NCBI GenBank assembly: GCA_963695135.1
Contig: CAVOGA010000005.1
Span: forward strand, 124,001-188,000
Origin: Marinihelvus sp963695135
GTDB lineage: Bacteria; Pseudomonadota; Gammaproteobacteria; Xanthomonadales; SZUA-36
Length of the DNA: 64,000 nt
Reading direction: 5' to 3'
The notes beneath the pieces were generated by a model, which made no database searches, had not been told where the DNA came from, and saw nothing but the letters and a program-made list of their open reading frames with translations. The translations under genes and the position numbers were made by a program. This document shows positions 1 through 9,102 of this stretch, piece by piece; within the stretch, counting starts at the first letter, position 1; every line of letters begins with the position of its first letter.

Positions 1-1901
1 GTCCGGGGTAAAGTCTTGCTGGTACAGCGCCGGTTCGGCCCGGTAGAGACGGTTGAGTGTTTTCACCAGCCGCTGCACCCCCTGGTGCCGGGCGTCCCTG
101 AGCAGATGCCAGTCCAGGTGACTGGTCATGGTTCCACTCGCGCTCCTGGGCGATCTCGGCGCCCATGAACAGCAGTTTCTTGCCGGGGTGGGCAAACATG
201 AAGCCATAGTAAGCGCGCAGGTTGGCAAAGCGTTGCCAGTCATCGCCGGGCATGCGCCCCAGCAGGGATCGCTTGCCGTGCACGACCTCGTCATGGGACA
301 GGGGCAGGATAAAGTTCTCGCTGAAGGCGTAGACCAGGCCGAAGGTCATCTTGTCATGGTGGTGCTTGCGGTGCACCGGCGTCTCGCTCATATAGGCCAG
401 CGTGTCGTTCATCCAGCCCATGTTCCACTTGTAGGTAAAGCCCAGGCCGCCCGCGCTCGGTGGGGCGGGAAACGCCGGGCCAGGCGGTCGACTCCTCGGC
501 ATGGCTTGTTGCACCCTCCCGGTGCACGACCACGTTAAGTCGCTGCAAAAAGGACACCGCCTCGAGATTCTCGTTGCCGCCCTGATCATTGGGCAGCCAT
601 TCCCCTCGGTTCACGCGAGTAATCCAGGTACAGCATCGAGGCCACCGCATCGACGCGCAGTGCATCGACATGAAACTCGCGCAGCCAGCACAGCGCGCTG
701 CCGATCAGGTAGTTAACCACCTCGCGGCGACCATAGTTGAAAATCAGCGTGCCCCAGTCGCGGTGCTCGCCCCTGCGCGGGTCCTCGTGCTCATAAAGGG
801 CCGTGCCGTCAAACCGGCGCAGCCCATGCTCGTCCTTCGGAAAATGCGCCGGCACCCAGTCGGCGATGACGCCGATACCGGCCCGGTGAAGGTGATCGAC
901 GAAGTAGCGGAAATCATCCGGCGTGCCAAAGCGCTGGGTGGGGGAAAACAGTCCGATCGGCTGGTAGCCCCAGCTGCCGTCGAAAGGATGCTCGGTGACC
1001 GGCATCAGCTCCACGTGGGTAAAGCCCATTTCGCTGCACATACGTTCGACCAGCTCACGGGCCAGGGTGCCGGTAACTCCAGCAGGCCGTTGTCCTTGCC
1101 GCGGCGCCAGGAGCCCAGGTGCACCTCGTAGATGCTCAGCGGCTGATCCAGCGCGGGAACCGGGTCCGGCGCGTGCCTGCCAGTCTTCATCCCGCCAGCG
1201 GTAGCGGCTGCGGTAGACGATGGAGGCGTTGCCCGGGGGCGCCTCCTGGTACTGGCCGACCGGGTCCGATCTTCAGCGGCAGCAGATCGCCGGCCGCATC
1301 CAGCAGCTCAAACTTGTACTGCGCACCCTCACCGACGCCGGGGATGAAGATTTCCCAGATCCCGTTGCCCGGATGCAGGCGCATCACGTGCCGGCGCCCG
1401 TCCCAGCTGGTTGAAGTCACCAATGACACTGACGCGGCTCGCATTGGGCGCCCACACGGCAAAAACCGTGCCGCGCACGCCCTGGTGGCGGGTCACGTGG
1501 GCGCCGAGCTTGCGGTACAGGTCCGCGTGCTCGCCGACGCCCAGCAGGTACAGGTCCAGGTCGCCCAGGGTGGTGGGGAAACGGTAAGGGTCGTGGGCTT
1601 CCCAACGGGCCCCGTCAAAACCGGTCATGCGCAGCCGGTAACTGCGCAGGCGCGGAGGCAAGGGAGCGGCAAACAGCCCGCCTGCGTGAACCCGCTGCAG
1701 CGAGGCCCGCTCCTTGCCGGACGCGTCCAGCAGGGTCACCGCAGCGGCCGCGGGTTCAAAAACACGCACCACCCGGCGTCCCTGCTCACGGTGCACGCCG
1801 AGCACGCTGAAGGGGTTGTTGTGGGTACCGGCAACGATGGCCTGGTAAGCATCCTGCAAGCCGGACCGCGGCGTGCCCGTGCCCGGGGTCCCGTAACTCA
1901 T
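1..1901 (-). pseudogene. glgB: 1,4-alpha-glucan branching enzyme GlgB, 3' end off the window, many frameshifts
   Basis: Branching enzyme (GH13 with an N-terminal CBM48-type domain), which forms alpha-1,6 branches in glycogen in the cytoplasm. Start ATG at 1901 overlaps the glgA stop as ATGA. Family landmarks are all readable but fall in different frames: YEVHLGSW near 1130, DWVPAHF near 855, the nucleophile region LRVDAV near 640, AEESTAWPGV near 490 and LPLSHDEVVHG near 285. Frame changes are needed at about 1411, 1270, 1180, 1075, 608, 520, 462 and 123; the first is one surplus C inside the GDFN-SWDG stretch. The last roughly 100 residues lie beyond the left edge. The conserved text on either side of each break argues for sequencing or assembly error near a contig end, but decay cannot be excluded. 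It is the last gene of the operon visible here. Confidence 0.88.
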
Positions 1902-3433
1902 GGCATGTACAGCTCGTCGACGGTGCGCCGCGCGGCGAGTTCCCAGGTAAACCGTTGCGCAGCCGCCGCCTGACGCATGCCGGACCAGCCTTCCGGATCG
2001 GTCTCGCGAAAATGCAGCGCCCGGCCGACCGTGTCGACCAGCGCGACAGCCTGTTGCGCCGGCGTGGCCCCGTTGAACACGAAGCCCGTCACCCCGTCCT
2101 CGATCGTATCGGCCAGGCCGCCAACGCCATGCACCAGGCAGGGTTGCCCGGCGCGCAAGGCCAGCAGCTGGCTGATGCCACAGGGCTCAAAACTGCTGGG
2201 CATGACAAACAGGTCCGTATCACCGTAGAGGCGATCGCTCAGCGCCTGGGCGTAGCCATTCAGAAACAGGAAGTTTTCCCGCCGTCCGCTGATGGCGTGC
2301 AACTGCTGTTCATAGTGCGCGCTGCCACTGCCGAGCAGAATAAACAGGCCGCGATCACCCAACTGCTCCAGCACCGCGTCCAGGGCCGTCGGGAAACCGG
2401 GTACGGGCTCGAGCAACAGGGCAACCTTTTGCGGCACAATGCGGCCAATATTCAGCAGCGTGTGCCGCCGCCGATTGCCACGCAGGCGCTCAAGCCGCTC
2501 ATGCAGACCGGCATCCCGGCTTGCAACTGCCGGCTCGGCAGCAATCGCTTCCAGCAACGAATCCCAACCGCTTTCCAGCGCCCGGTCTTCCGGATACTCG
2601 CAGCCATTCAGAATGCCGACCAACCGCTTTTCCGAGGCGACGTGCTGGAGAATGCCCTCCAGCCCCTCACCGCCATGAAACCCGGAAGCCGGATCGCTGG
2701 GACGGAGAATTTCCGCGGCATAGGTCGGGGACACGGTTGAGATATGGTCCGCCAGGCGCAGTGCGCAGGCCATGAAATTGACCAGCGTCGGGTCCGCCGG
2801 ATCCCGCGCGGCCTCCGCCTGGCTCGCGAGACCGGGAAACCAGCTCTCGAAGGACGACGGCACACCATCCATGGGGCGCACGCCCTGGTAGGCCAGGTTA
2901 TGCACCGTGAACACCATGCGGGTCCTGCCCAGCGTCCCCTGCCCACCGGCCAGCTGGCGCAGCAGCGGCACCATTCCCGTGTGCCAGTCATGCAGGTGAA
3001 CAACGTCCGGCGGCGCGGGTAGAGCGTCGAGCCAGGCCGCGACGGCGGCGCCAAAAAAGGCGAACTTGTTCGCGTCGGTTGCGAAGGGCTGGTCCGGGGG
3101 GTCCATGTGATAGACCTCCCCGGGCGGCCCGGGATTGAGCAGCGGATGGTCGATCACCACCTGTTCAACACCCGCCGTCGACCCGCTCAGCTGCCAGGCG
3201 CTGGCCTCGAAGGGCGCGCCGGCAAAGCGGCCCTGCACCGGCCCGATTTTCTGCGCCCCCGGCTGCCGGTGGAATGCGCCGTAAGACGGCACGACCACCC
3301 GCACGCGCCAGCCCTGCTTCACCAGCGCCGGCGGCAAATCACGAATCACGTCGCCGACGCCGCCGACCTTGCCGCCGGGAATCCAGTCGTTTTCGGCCGC
3401 AACTATCCAGGCGACGGGCGCGTGCTTATCCAT
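1898..3433 (-). CDS. glgA: Glycogen synthase (ADP-glucose type)
   Basis: GT5 starch/glycogen synthase, 511 residues, the usual length. It transfers glucose from ADP-glucose to the non-reducing end of glycogen. The N-terminal ADP-glucose binding motif appears as GGKVGGVGDV (family KxGGLxDV), followed by HLHDWHTG and FTVHNLAYQG. The C-terminal GT-B half has MPSSFEPCGISQL with the catalytic-site Glu and the G-x-GG-L-A-D-T stretch. ATG at 3433 lies 3 bases after the glgC stop and the stop overlaps the glgB start, so glgC, glgA and glgB are translationally coupled. No frameshift, in contrast to glgB next door. Confidence 0.96.
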   Translation of the reverse strand: MDKHAPVAWIVAAENDWIPGGKVGGVGDVIRDLPPALVKQGWRVRVVVPSYGAFHRQPGAQKIGPVQGRFAGAPFEASAWQLSGSTAGVEQVVIDHPLLNPGPPGEVYHMDPPDQPFATDANKFAFFGAAVAAWLDALPAPPDVVHLHDWHTGMVPLLRQLAGGQGTLGRTRMVFTVHNLAYQGVRPMDGVPSSFESWFPGLASQAEAARDPADPTLVNFMACALRLADHISTVSPTYAAEILRPSDPASGFHGGEGLEGILQHVASEKRLVGILNGCEYPEDRALESGWDSLLEAIAAEPAVASRDAGLHERLERLRGNRRRHTLLNIGRIVPQKVALLLEPVPGFPTALDAVLEQLGDRGLFILLGSGSAHYEQQLHAISGRRENFLFLNGYAQALSDRLYGDTDLFVMPSSFEPCGISQLLALRAGQPCLVHGVGGLADTIEDGVTGFVFNGATPAQQAVALVDTVGRALHFRETDPEGWSGMRQAAAAQRFTWELAARRTVDELYMP

Positions 3434-3436
3434 GAA

Positions 3437-4720
3437 TCAGCGGGTGTGGTGCAGGTACTGGCCAAGCATTTCAGCGGTGACGAGGGTGCGACCGCCTTCC
3501 GTGATGCGCAGGCCGTTGGCACGGTCCTCCTCCTCGTCGTAGCCAATCCGCATATCGCTGGGAATGATCGTGCCCCGGTCAATGATCGCGTTGCGGACCT
3601 GTGCGTGGCGCTTGATGACGCAGTCCGGCAGGACCACGGAACCCTCGACCCGCGCATAGGAGTGCACGCGCGTGTTGGAAAACAGCAAGGAATTTTCCAC
3701 CGTGGAACCCGATACGATGCAGCCGGCGGACAGCATGGACCCGACCGCCTCACCCCGTCTTCCCGGCTCGTTGAACACCAGCTTCGCAGGCGGTAACTGC
3801 GGCTGGTAGGTAAAGATCGGCCAGTTCTGATCGTAAAGATTCAGCGGCGGATTGATATAGGTGAGCTCGATATTGGCCTTCCAGAACGCGTCCAGCGTCC
3901 CGACATCCCGCCAGTAGGCCTGTTTGCCCGTATCCGGATGGCGAAAAGGGTAGGCGTAGACGCGGTAACTGTTGATGATCGACGGAATCACATCCCGGCC
4001 GAAGTCATGGCTGGAATCAAAACTGTCCGAGTCCTTGATCAGCTGCTCAAACAGAAACCCGGTGTTGAAGACGTAGTTGCCCATGGAGGCCAGGCAAACC
4101 CCCTCCTTACCGGGTATCGGGTTCGGATGCTCGGGCTTTTCGTCAAAGGCGATCACCCGGCCATTCTCATCGACGGTCATGACCCCAAGCTGGCCGGCCG
4201 CTTCCTCCACGGGCACCTCGACGCAGCACACCGTCATGTCCGCCTGCATGTCCGTGTGCCAGGCCAGCAAGGGCCCGTAGTCCATCTTATAGACATGGTC
4301 CCCGGCGAGGATCAGCACCAGCCGCGGATTGTGGGTACGGATAATGTCGATGTTCTGGTAGACCGCATCCGCCGTACCCTTGTACCACTCCCCACCCACC
4401 CGCTGCGAGGCGGGCAGCAGCTCCACGAACTCGCGTGGACTGACCTGGAAGCCCGTCCAGCCCCGCACCAGGTGCCGGACCAGGGAGTGGGCCTTGTACT
4501 GGGTCAGCACCCCCATGCGGCGTACGCCGGAATTGATGCAGTTGGACAGGGGGAAATCGATGATGCGCATCTTGCCGCCAAAGTACACGGCCGGCTTGGC
4601 GCGCCAGCGGGTCAGCTCGTACAGCCGTGAGCCCTGCCCCCCGGCGAGCACCAGCGCAAGCGTATCCCGCGTTAGCAGGCTGACATGTCGACGTTCACTG
4701 ACGGGCAGGTCCGTGCTCAT
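3437..4720 (-). CDS. glgC: Glucose-1-phosphate adenylyltransferase
   Basis: ADP-glucose pyrophosphorylase, the committed and regulated step of glycogen synthesis (glucose-1-phosphate + ATP to ADP-glucose). Seen: nucleotide-binding LAGGQGSRLYELT, KPAVYFGGKMRIIDFPLSN, the substrate-site FDEKPEHP, and a C-terminal left-handed beta-helix with hexapeptide-like repeats (GCIVSGSTVENSLL and following). I place the start at ATG 4720 (MSTDLPVSERR), giving 427 residues; the open frame continues upstream to 4807 but that part overlaps malQ and resembles no GlgC. The gene overlaps the end of malQ by 26 bases. Allosteric control is expected from the family but effector specificity cannot be read from the sequence. 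Confidence 0.96.
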   Translation of the reverse strand: MSTDLPVSERRHVSLLTRDTLALVLAGGQGSRLYELTRWRAKPAVYFGGKMRIIDFPLSNCINSGVRRMGVLTQYKAHSLVRHLVRGWTGFQVSPREFVELLPASQRVGGEWYKGTADAVYQNIDIIRTHNPRLVLILAGDHVYKMDYGPLLAWHTDMQADMTVCCVEVPVEEAAGQLGVMTVDENGRVIAFDEKPEHPNPIPGKEGVCLASMGNYVFNTGFLFEQLIKDSDSFDSSHDFGRDVIPSIINSYRVYAYPFRHPDTGKQAYWRDVGTLDAFWKANIELTYINPPLNLYDQNWPIFTYQPQLPPAKLVFNEPGRRGEAVGSMLSAGCIVSGSTVENSLLFSNTRVHSYARVEGSVVLPDCVIKRHAQVRNAIIDRGTIIPSDMRIGYDEEEDRANGLRITEGGRTLVTAEMLGQYLHHTR

Positions 4721-6281
4721 GGGCACTCTCCGGGCCGGGCGTTGATGGCACCAGTGTACTGGATGATGCGGACGGGTTGAGCAGGCGAATCGCCTGGCCG
4801 CGTGCACAGGCTTCCACGAGCCTGGTCACGCCGCGACGAAATTCACCGGTGAACTGTTCAGGAAGCATTCGCCAACGCCAGTTGTTCAACGTGGTGCCCG
4901 GGGTATTGAGCCGCGCGTCGGAACCGAGGCCCAGCAGATCCTGCATCGGCACGATGGCCAGTTGCGCGGGCGAATTGAACGCCAGACAGGCCATATCCAG
5001 GTGGATGGTTTCCGCTGCGCCACCGGTCATGCGCAGGGCGGCCTCGCGCGTGGCGAGCAGTTCCTCCGCGCTGCGCGTATCGGCCGCTGCGCCCTCGAAC
5101 CAGCCCGCGGTGGTGTCATTGTCATGGGTGCCCGTATAGCAGACGGTGTGCGGGTCCATGGCGGCCGGTTCGAAGGCCGGGTCGCACACGGCGAACTGCA
5201 GGACCTTCATGCCGGGAATGTGGTGCCTGTGCCGCAACGCATCGACCTCCGGCGTAATAATCCCAAGATCCTCGGCCACAATCGGCAGCCTGCCCAGCGC
5301 CGCTTCCAGCGCTAAAAAGACCCGGTCGCCGGGACCCGGCTCCCAGGACCCGTTGCGGGCCGTCGCCTCGCCGAAAGGAATGGACCAGTAGGCCTCGAAG
5401 CCCCGGAAATGATCGATGCGGACCAGGTCGTAAAGACGCACCGCGTGCGCCATGCGCTGCACCCACCAACCGTAGTCATTGGCCTCGTGATGCGCCCAGT
5501 CGTACAGCGGGTTGCCCCATAGCTGGCCGTCCTCGCTGAAATAATCCGGAGGCACTCCGGCGACCCGGTACGGCACGCCGCTCCCGTCGATACGGAGGAT
5601 ATCCGGATGCGCCCAGGCGTCCGCGCTGTCCAGCGCAATATAGATCGGCATGTCCCCGAACAGCATGACCTGCCGCTCATTCGCGTATGCCTTCAGGCGT
5701 GACCACTGCTGGTCAAAAAAGAACTGCTGCCGCTTGACCCTATCTATCGCTGCCGCCTCGCGTTGCTCGAATTCAGCCACTGCGGCGGCGTTACGGTGCA
5801 CGAACTCCACCGGCCACTCGTGCCAGGGGCGCCCGGCAAAACGGCTTTTCAAAACGCGGTACGCCGCGTAGTCCGCCAGCCAGGCCTTGTCGAAACGCTC
5901 GAGAAACTGCGCATAAGAGGCTTTCATGGACGCATCGGCGCGCTCGTCGAAGCGGCCTGCAGCCAGCTCAAGCAAGGCTCGTTTGCGGGGAATCAGCTCA
6001 CCGTAATCAACGCTGTCCATGGGCAACCCGAGCAGCGGCTCCAGCTCCGGTTCTTCCAGCAGCCCGGCACGCAGCAGGGGCTCCAGGCCGATCAGGTTTT
6101 CATTACCGGCAAAGGCGGACAGCGGCTGGTAAGGGGAATCACCATAGGCGGTGGGACCGGTCGGCAAAAACTGCCAGACCCGCAGCCTCATCTCGACCAG
6201 GCCGTCAACGAAGGCCAGCGCGGCGTCGCCGATGTCGCCGATGCCATAGGGCGAAGGCAGCGAGGAAAAATGCAGCCCCAC
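4695..6281 (-). CDS. malQ: 4-alpha-glucanotransferase (amylomaltase)
   Basis: GH77 disproportionating enzyme; moves maltodextrin segments between acceptors and releases glucose, which the adjacent glk product can phosphorylate. Catalytic regions are present: VRIDHFRGFEAYWSIP (nucleophile Asp), PIVAEDLGIITPEV (acid/base Glu) and YTGTHDNDTTAGWF. The first available start, GTG at 6281, gives 528 residues but begins inside conserved sequence: the in-frame codons just upstream read R-S-A-G-V before GLHFSSLPSPYGIG, which matches the usual MalQ N-terminus. No in-frame ATG, GTG or TTG exists between 6281 and the glk stop at 6345, so either a non-standard start is used or a small indel hides the true one. 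Confidence 0.93.
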   Translation of the reverse strand: MGLHFSSLPSPYGIGDIGDAALAFVDGLVEMRLRVWQFLPTGPTAYGDSPYQPLSAFAGNENLIGLEPLLRAGLLEEPELEPLLGLPMDSVDYGELIPRKRALLELAAGRFDERADASMKASYAQFLERFDKAWLADYAAYRVLKSRFAGRPWHEWPVEFVHRNAAAVAEFEQREAAAIDRVKRQQFFFDQQWSRLKAYANERQVMLFGDMPIYIALDSADAWAHPDILRIDGSGVPYRVAGVPPDYFSEDGQLWGNPLYDWAHHEANDYGWWVQRMAHAVRLYDLVRIDHFRGFEAYWSIPFGEATARNGSWEPGPGDRVFLALEAALGRLPIVAEDLGIITPEVDALRHRHHIPGMKVLQFAVCDPAFEPAAMDPHTVCYTGTHDNDTTAGWFEGAAADTRSAEELLATREAALRMTGGAAETIHLDMACLAFNSPAQLAIVPMQDLLGLGSDARLNTPGTTLNNWRWRMLPEQFTGEFRRGVTRLVEACARGQAIRLLNPSASSSTLVPSTPGPESAHEHGPARQ

Positions 6282-6344
6282 CCCCGCGCTGCGCGTCTCC
6301 GGTAATGGATAGGCCGTCGGACTGCGCCGGCCGTGCAGCCGGGC

Positions 6345-7352
6345 TCAACAGGAACTCCCGGGTGATGCCTTCCATAGCCGCCGGGCGCAATCCGCGGCGC
6401 CCAGTAAGCCGGGATCGGGATGAACAATCAGCAGGGTTGGAATCGCTTCGAGCAGGGCCCGGTAATGTCCCTTTGCTTCGAAACCCTGGCGGAACGGGCT
6501 GCGCTCCAGCAGGTCCGGATAGCGCGGGGCGATACCCCCCGCAATGAAGATCCCGTCGAATGCCCCGAGTTCGAGCGCCAGGTCACCGGCCACCTGCCCG
6601 AGGACCTCGAAAAACAGGTTCACCGCCTCCGTGGCGACCGGGTGCCCGCCCTCCTGCGCTCGTGTGAAAATTTCGACGGCGTGCGCGGGGTCGCCAGGCG
6701 CCCGGTGCAGGACACGCAGGGCATCATAGATATTTTCAAGGCCCGGACCGGAGACCAGCCGCTCAGCGTAAACCCTCGGGAAACGCTCGCGCAGCAGGCC
6801 GAGGACCTCGAGTTGCCGGGCGGTTTCCGGGGCGAAACCCCGGTGGCCGCCTTCGCCAACCACCGGGTAAATGGCGCCGGTACGCCCCAGCAGGCCGGCC
6901 ACCCCGAGACCGGTTCCCGGTCCGAGCACGCCAACGGTGAAGTCCGCTTTCGCCGGCACGGGCGCGGCGCCGGAGCCGGAGCCGGAGCCAACGGGGCGGA
7001 CATCCGATGCATCCAGAAATGGCAGGGAACGGGCGACCGCCTCGAAATCGTTCAACAGCCCGACGCGCTGCGTGGCAAATTGCTCTGCCAGGGAGCGCCG
7101 GTCCAGGTGCCAGTGGTTGTTGGTCAGGTTGATTGCGTCATTCCGCAGCGGACCGGCAGCCGCCAGGCAAATCACGTCCGGCGCGGTCGTGATGTGTTCA
7201 GCCAGGTAGTACTCAATGGCCGCCTCCGCCGTCGCGTAGTCCCCGCAGGACAGTTTCATGACCTTGTGAAAGCCGGGTCGCCCGGCATACGCCAGTGCTA
7301 ACCGGGCATGGGTTCCGCCGATATCGCCAATCAGCAAGACTGGATCTGGCAT
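6345..7352 (-). CDS. glk: Glucokinase
   Basis: Proteobacterial Glk-family glucokinase, 335 residues; phosphorylates glucose with ATP, feeding glucose released by MalQ into glucose-6-phosphate. Seen: phosphate-binding GDIGGTHARLAL at the N-terminus, LLNDFEAVARSL with the catalytic Asp, LGPGTGLGVAGL, EGGHRGFAPE and IFIAGGIAPRY. I chose ATG 7352 because it has a GGTGGAG ribosome site at good spacing and places the GDIGGTH motif where the family has it; a TTG 24 bases further out is possible. A short GSGSGSG stretch near residue 125 is unusual for the family and probably a surface loop. Lies 32 bases after the upstream gene. Confidence 0.94.
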   Translation of the reverse strand: MPDPVLLIGDIGGTHARLALAYAGRPGFHKVMKLSCGDYATAEAAIEYYLAEHITTAPDVICLAAAGPLRNDAINLTNNHWHLDRRSLAEQFATQRVGLLNDFEAVARSLPFLDASDVRPVGSGSGSGAAPVPAKADFTVGVLGPGTGLGVAGLLGRTGAIYPVVGEGGHRGFAPETARQLEVLGLLRERFPRVYAERLVSGPGLENIYDALRVLHRAPGDPAHAVEIFTRAQEGGHPVATEAVNLFFEVLGQVAGDLALELGAFDGIFIAGGIAPRYPDLLERSPFRQGFEAKGHYRALLEAIPTLLIVHPDPGLLGAADCARRLWKASPGSSC

Positions 7353-7384
7353 AAGGCGCTCCACCGGGAGGGACAATTTGCGCG

Positions 7385-8623
7385 TCAGCGGGCTCTTGCT
7401 GTGGCTGCCGCGCTCAGGCCCGCTACCCCGGATTCGCCGTTGATACCGGCGAGTGATTCAAGGCGCTTCGCGCCGCGCAGCGTTCGGGTCAGCGCACTGG
7501 GAAACTGCTCGGCCCATGCGGGAATCCCGTGAAAGGCGTTCAGGTCACGAATCAGGACAAAATTGCGTTCCGGCTTGTAACCCCAGGTTTCGAGCTGATC
7601 CACCATGGCGTCAATACCCGGCTCCAGCAGCGCGTCGGCGCCCTGCGCGCCGTTATACAGGTAGAAAAATACCGGGCGGAACTCGTCGCCCTGCTCCGCA
7701 AACCAGGGCAGGGCATCCATGCGGCCCTCCAGCTGGAAGGCCGGAGACAGGCTGATGGCGCCGCCAAAGGTTTCGGGGTACCGCCATGCGGTGGCGAAAG
7801 CGATCAATCCGCCCATCGCGGCGCCTCCCACCAGGGTGTTCTCGCGGCCCGGACGTGTTCGATAGCGACTGTCGATCAATGGCTTGACGCGGTTGACCAC
7901 AAAGTCCATGTACGCCTCGCCCTGCTTGAGCGGGGAGTATTCATCGAGCCGCTCCTCGGTGCTGTAAATGCCCACGATGATCATTGGCTCAATCAGCTCG
8001 TTGCTGATCAGTTGCTCGACCGCCTCGTCCACCTGCCAGTCCCTGCCACCTTCAGCGGTGGACGGATCAAACAGGTCCTGGCCATCATTCAGATAGAGCA
8101 CCGGGTAAGTCTGCTTCTTCTTCAGGTCGTAGAATCTGGGTAACCAGACCACGAGGTCACGGGAAGGCAGCACCGCGTCGCGCACGTGACGGTGATAGCG
8201 CACGTCACCACTCAATTGGCCGCGCGATTCGACCACGGTCCTGTCGCTGGTCCAGGCCGTGACCGTGTCATCGACCTTCAGGTTGCGCTCCGTTACAGCG
8301 CTGAAACGACGCAGCGGCTGACCACGCTCGTCGGCTGGCAGGCGCTCATCGCTGCCGAGCGTGTAGTGATATTCGATTGGCATGGGCTGGCTGAACAGGA
8401 CCACAGCGCGCCAGCGCTCGTTTCCTAGGGGCTCCATGGCCACCGCGTCCGGCGCCCAGTTGCCGAGCGCCGGCACGCCACCACTGAGGTAGACGCGGCT
8501 GCCCTTCGGCAAATCAGGCGCATGCAGGGTGAACTCGACGCTCACCGGCATCATGTTCTGGGCGAGGGCGGGCATCGCGGCCACGGCCAGCAGAGCCGCT
8601 AACAGGCGGCCAAGGAATACCAT
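7385..8623 (-). CDS. Secreted CBM20-type starch-binding protein with an inactive-looking esterase domain
   Basis: First gene of the glycogen/maltodextrin operon. ATG 8623 follows an AGGGAGAGAG ribosome site and begins a clear signal peptide (FLGRLLAALLAVAAMPALA). After it, residues about 24-110 resemble a CBM20 starch-binding fold (VEFTLHAPDLPKGSRVYLSG, LGNWAPDAVAMEP), and residues about 150-385 resemble the esterase D/Fes family (VWLPRFYD, YPVLYLNDGQDLFD, VGIYSTEERLDEYSP). The nucleophile elbow, normally G-x-S-x-G-G, reads GGAAMGGL here: the catalytic Ser is Ala. The His-containing NAFHGIPAW segment is kept. A glucan-binding, non-catalytic role in the periplasm or outside the cell is my inference; an active enzyme with a different nucleophile is less likely. 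Confidence 0.8.
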   Translation of the reverse strand: MVFLGRLLAALLAVAAMPALAQNMMPVSVEFTLHAPDLPKGSRVYLSGGVPALGNWAPDAVAMEPLGNERWRAVVLFSQPMPIEYHYTLGSDERLPADERGQPLRRFSAVTERNLKVDDTVTAWTSDRTVVESRGQLSGDVRYHRHVRDAVLPSRDLVVWLPRFYDLKKKQTYPVLYLNDGQDLFDPSTAEGGRDWQVDEAVEQLISNELIEPMIIVGIYSTEERLDEYSPLKQGEAYMDFVVNRVKPLIDSRYRTRPGRENTLVGGAAMGGLIAFATAWRYPETFGGAISLSPAFQLEGRMDALPWFAEQGDEFRPVFFYLYNGAQGADALLEPGIDAMVDQLETWGYKPERNFVLIRDLNAFHGIPAWAEQFPSALTRTLRGAKRLESLAGINGESGVAGLSAAATARAR

Positions 8624-9102
8624 TTTCTCTCTCCCTGTGCCCGGCACGACGCCGGACATTGAACTCAGATTACGAGGTTACCGCATTAAATGCTTGTTTA
8701 ACAGGCAATTTATTCCTGCTGACACCAGCTGTTAATGAGAACCTTGATTGGTCCGCCTGGTTCGCATCGAGGGTGCCCCGGTGGCACGGAGCAGATCCAG
8801 CTTGCGAAGCCGGCGAACGTGAAGCCTCGGTTCCCGGCATTGTGCATATCAAGACCCCTTGCAGGCCTGTCGGTGCTGAAAGCGGGCTTCCAACATTATC
8901 TACGCATTCGCGGGGTAAATCGAATCACCGGCAGGAGGCCAACGGCGGGGCGCCGCGAGGGGCGAATTGGCGGGATTTTTCTGCCCCGATCAGCGCACGC
9001 GAACGCGCCTATGAAACAGTCATGCACTGCGCTTCGCGTGCTTTACATCGAATTCACAGCCCTCATCTAGACTGCAGGTCATTAGAACGAGGATAAACTC
9101 CC
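8624..9102. other. Divergent intergenic region between the glycogen operon and a two-component system
   Basis: 479 bases without a convincing gene. The part near 8660-8760 is AT-richer than its surroundings and should hold the promoter of the leftward glycogen operon; it includes the imperfect palindrome TTAAATGCTTGTTTAA near 8685, a possible operator. The right part holds the promoter of the rightward regulator. No terminator-like hairpin or riboswitch fold was recognised. Confidence 0.5.
9042..9071 (+). promoter_or_regulatory. Possible sigma-70 promoter of the two-component operon
   Basis: TTTACA at 9042-9047 and TCTAGA at 9066-9071 with an 18-base spacer, about 30 bases before the GTG start at 9103. 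The -10 match is weak, so this is only a candidate. Confidence 0.28.
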
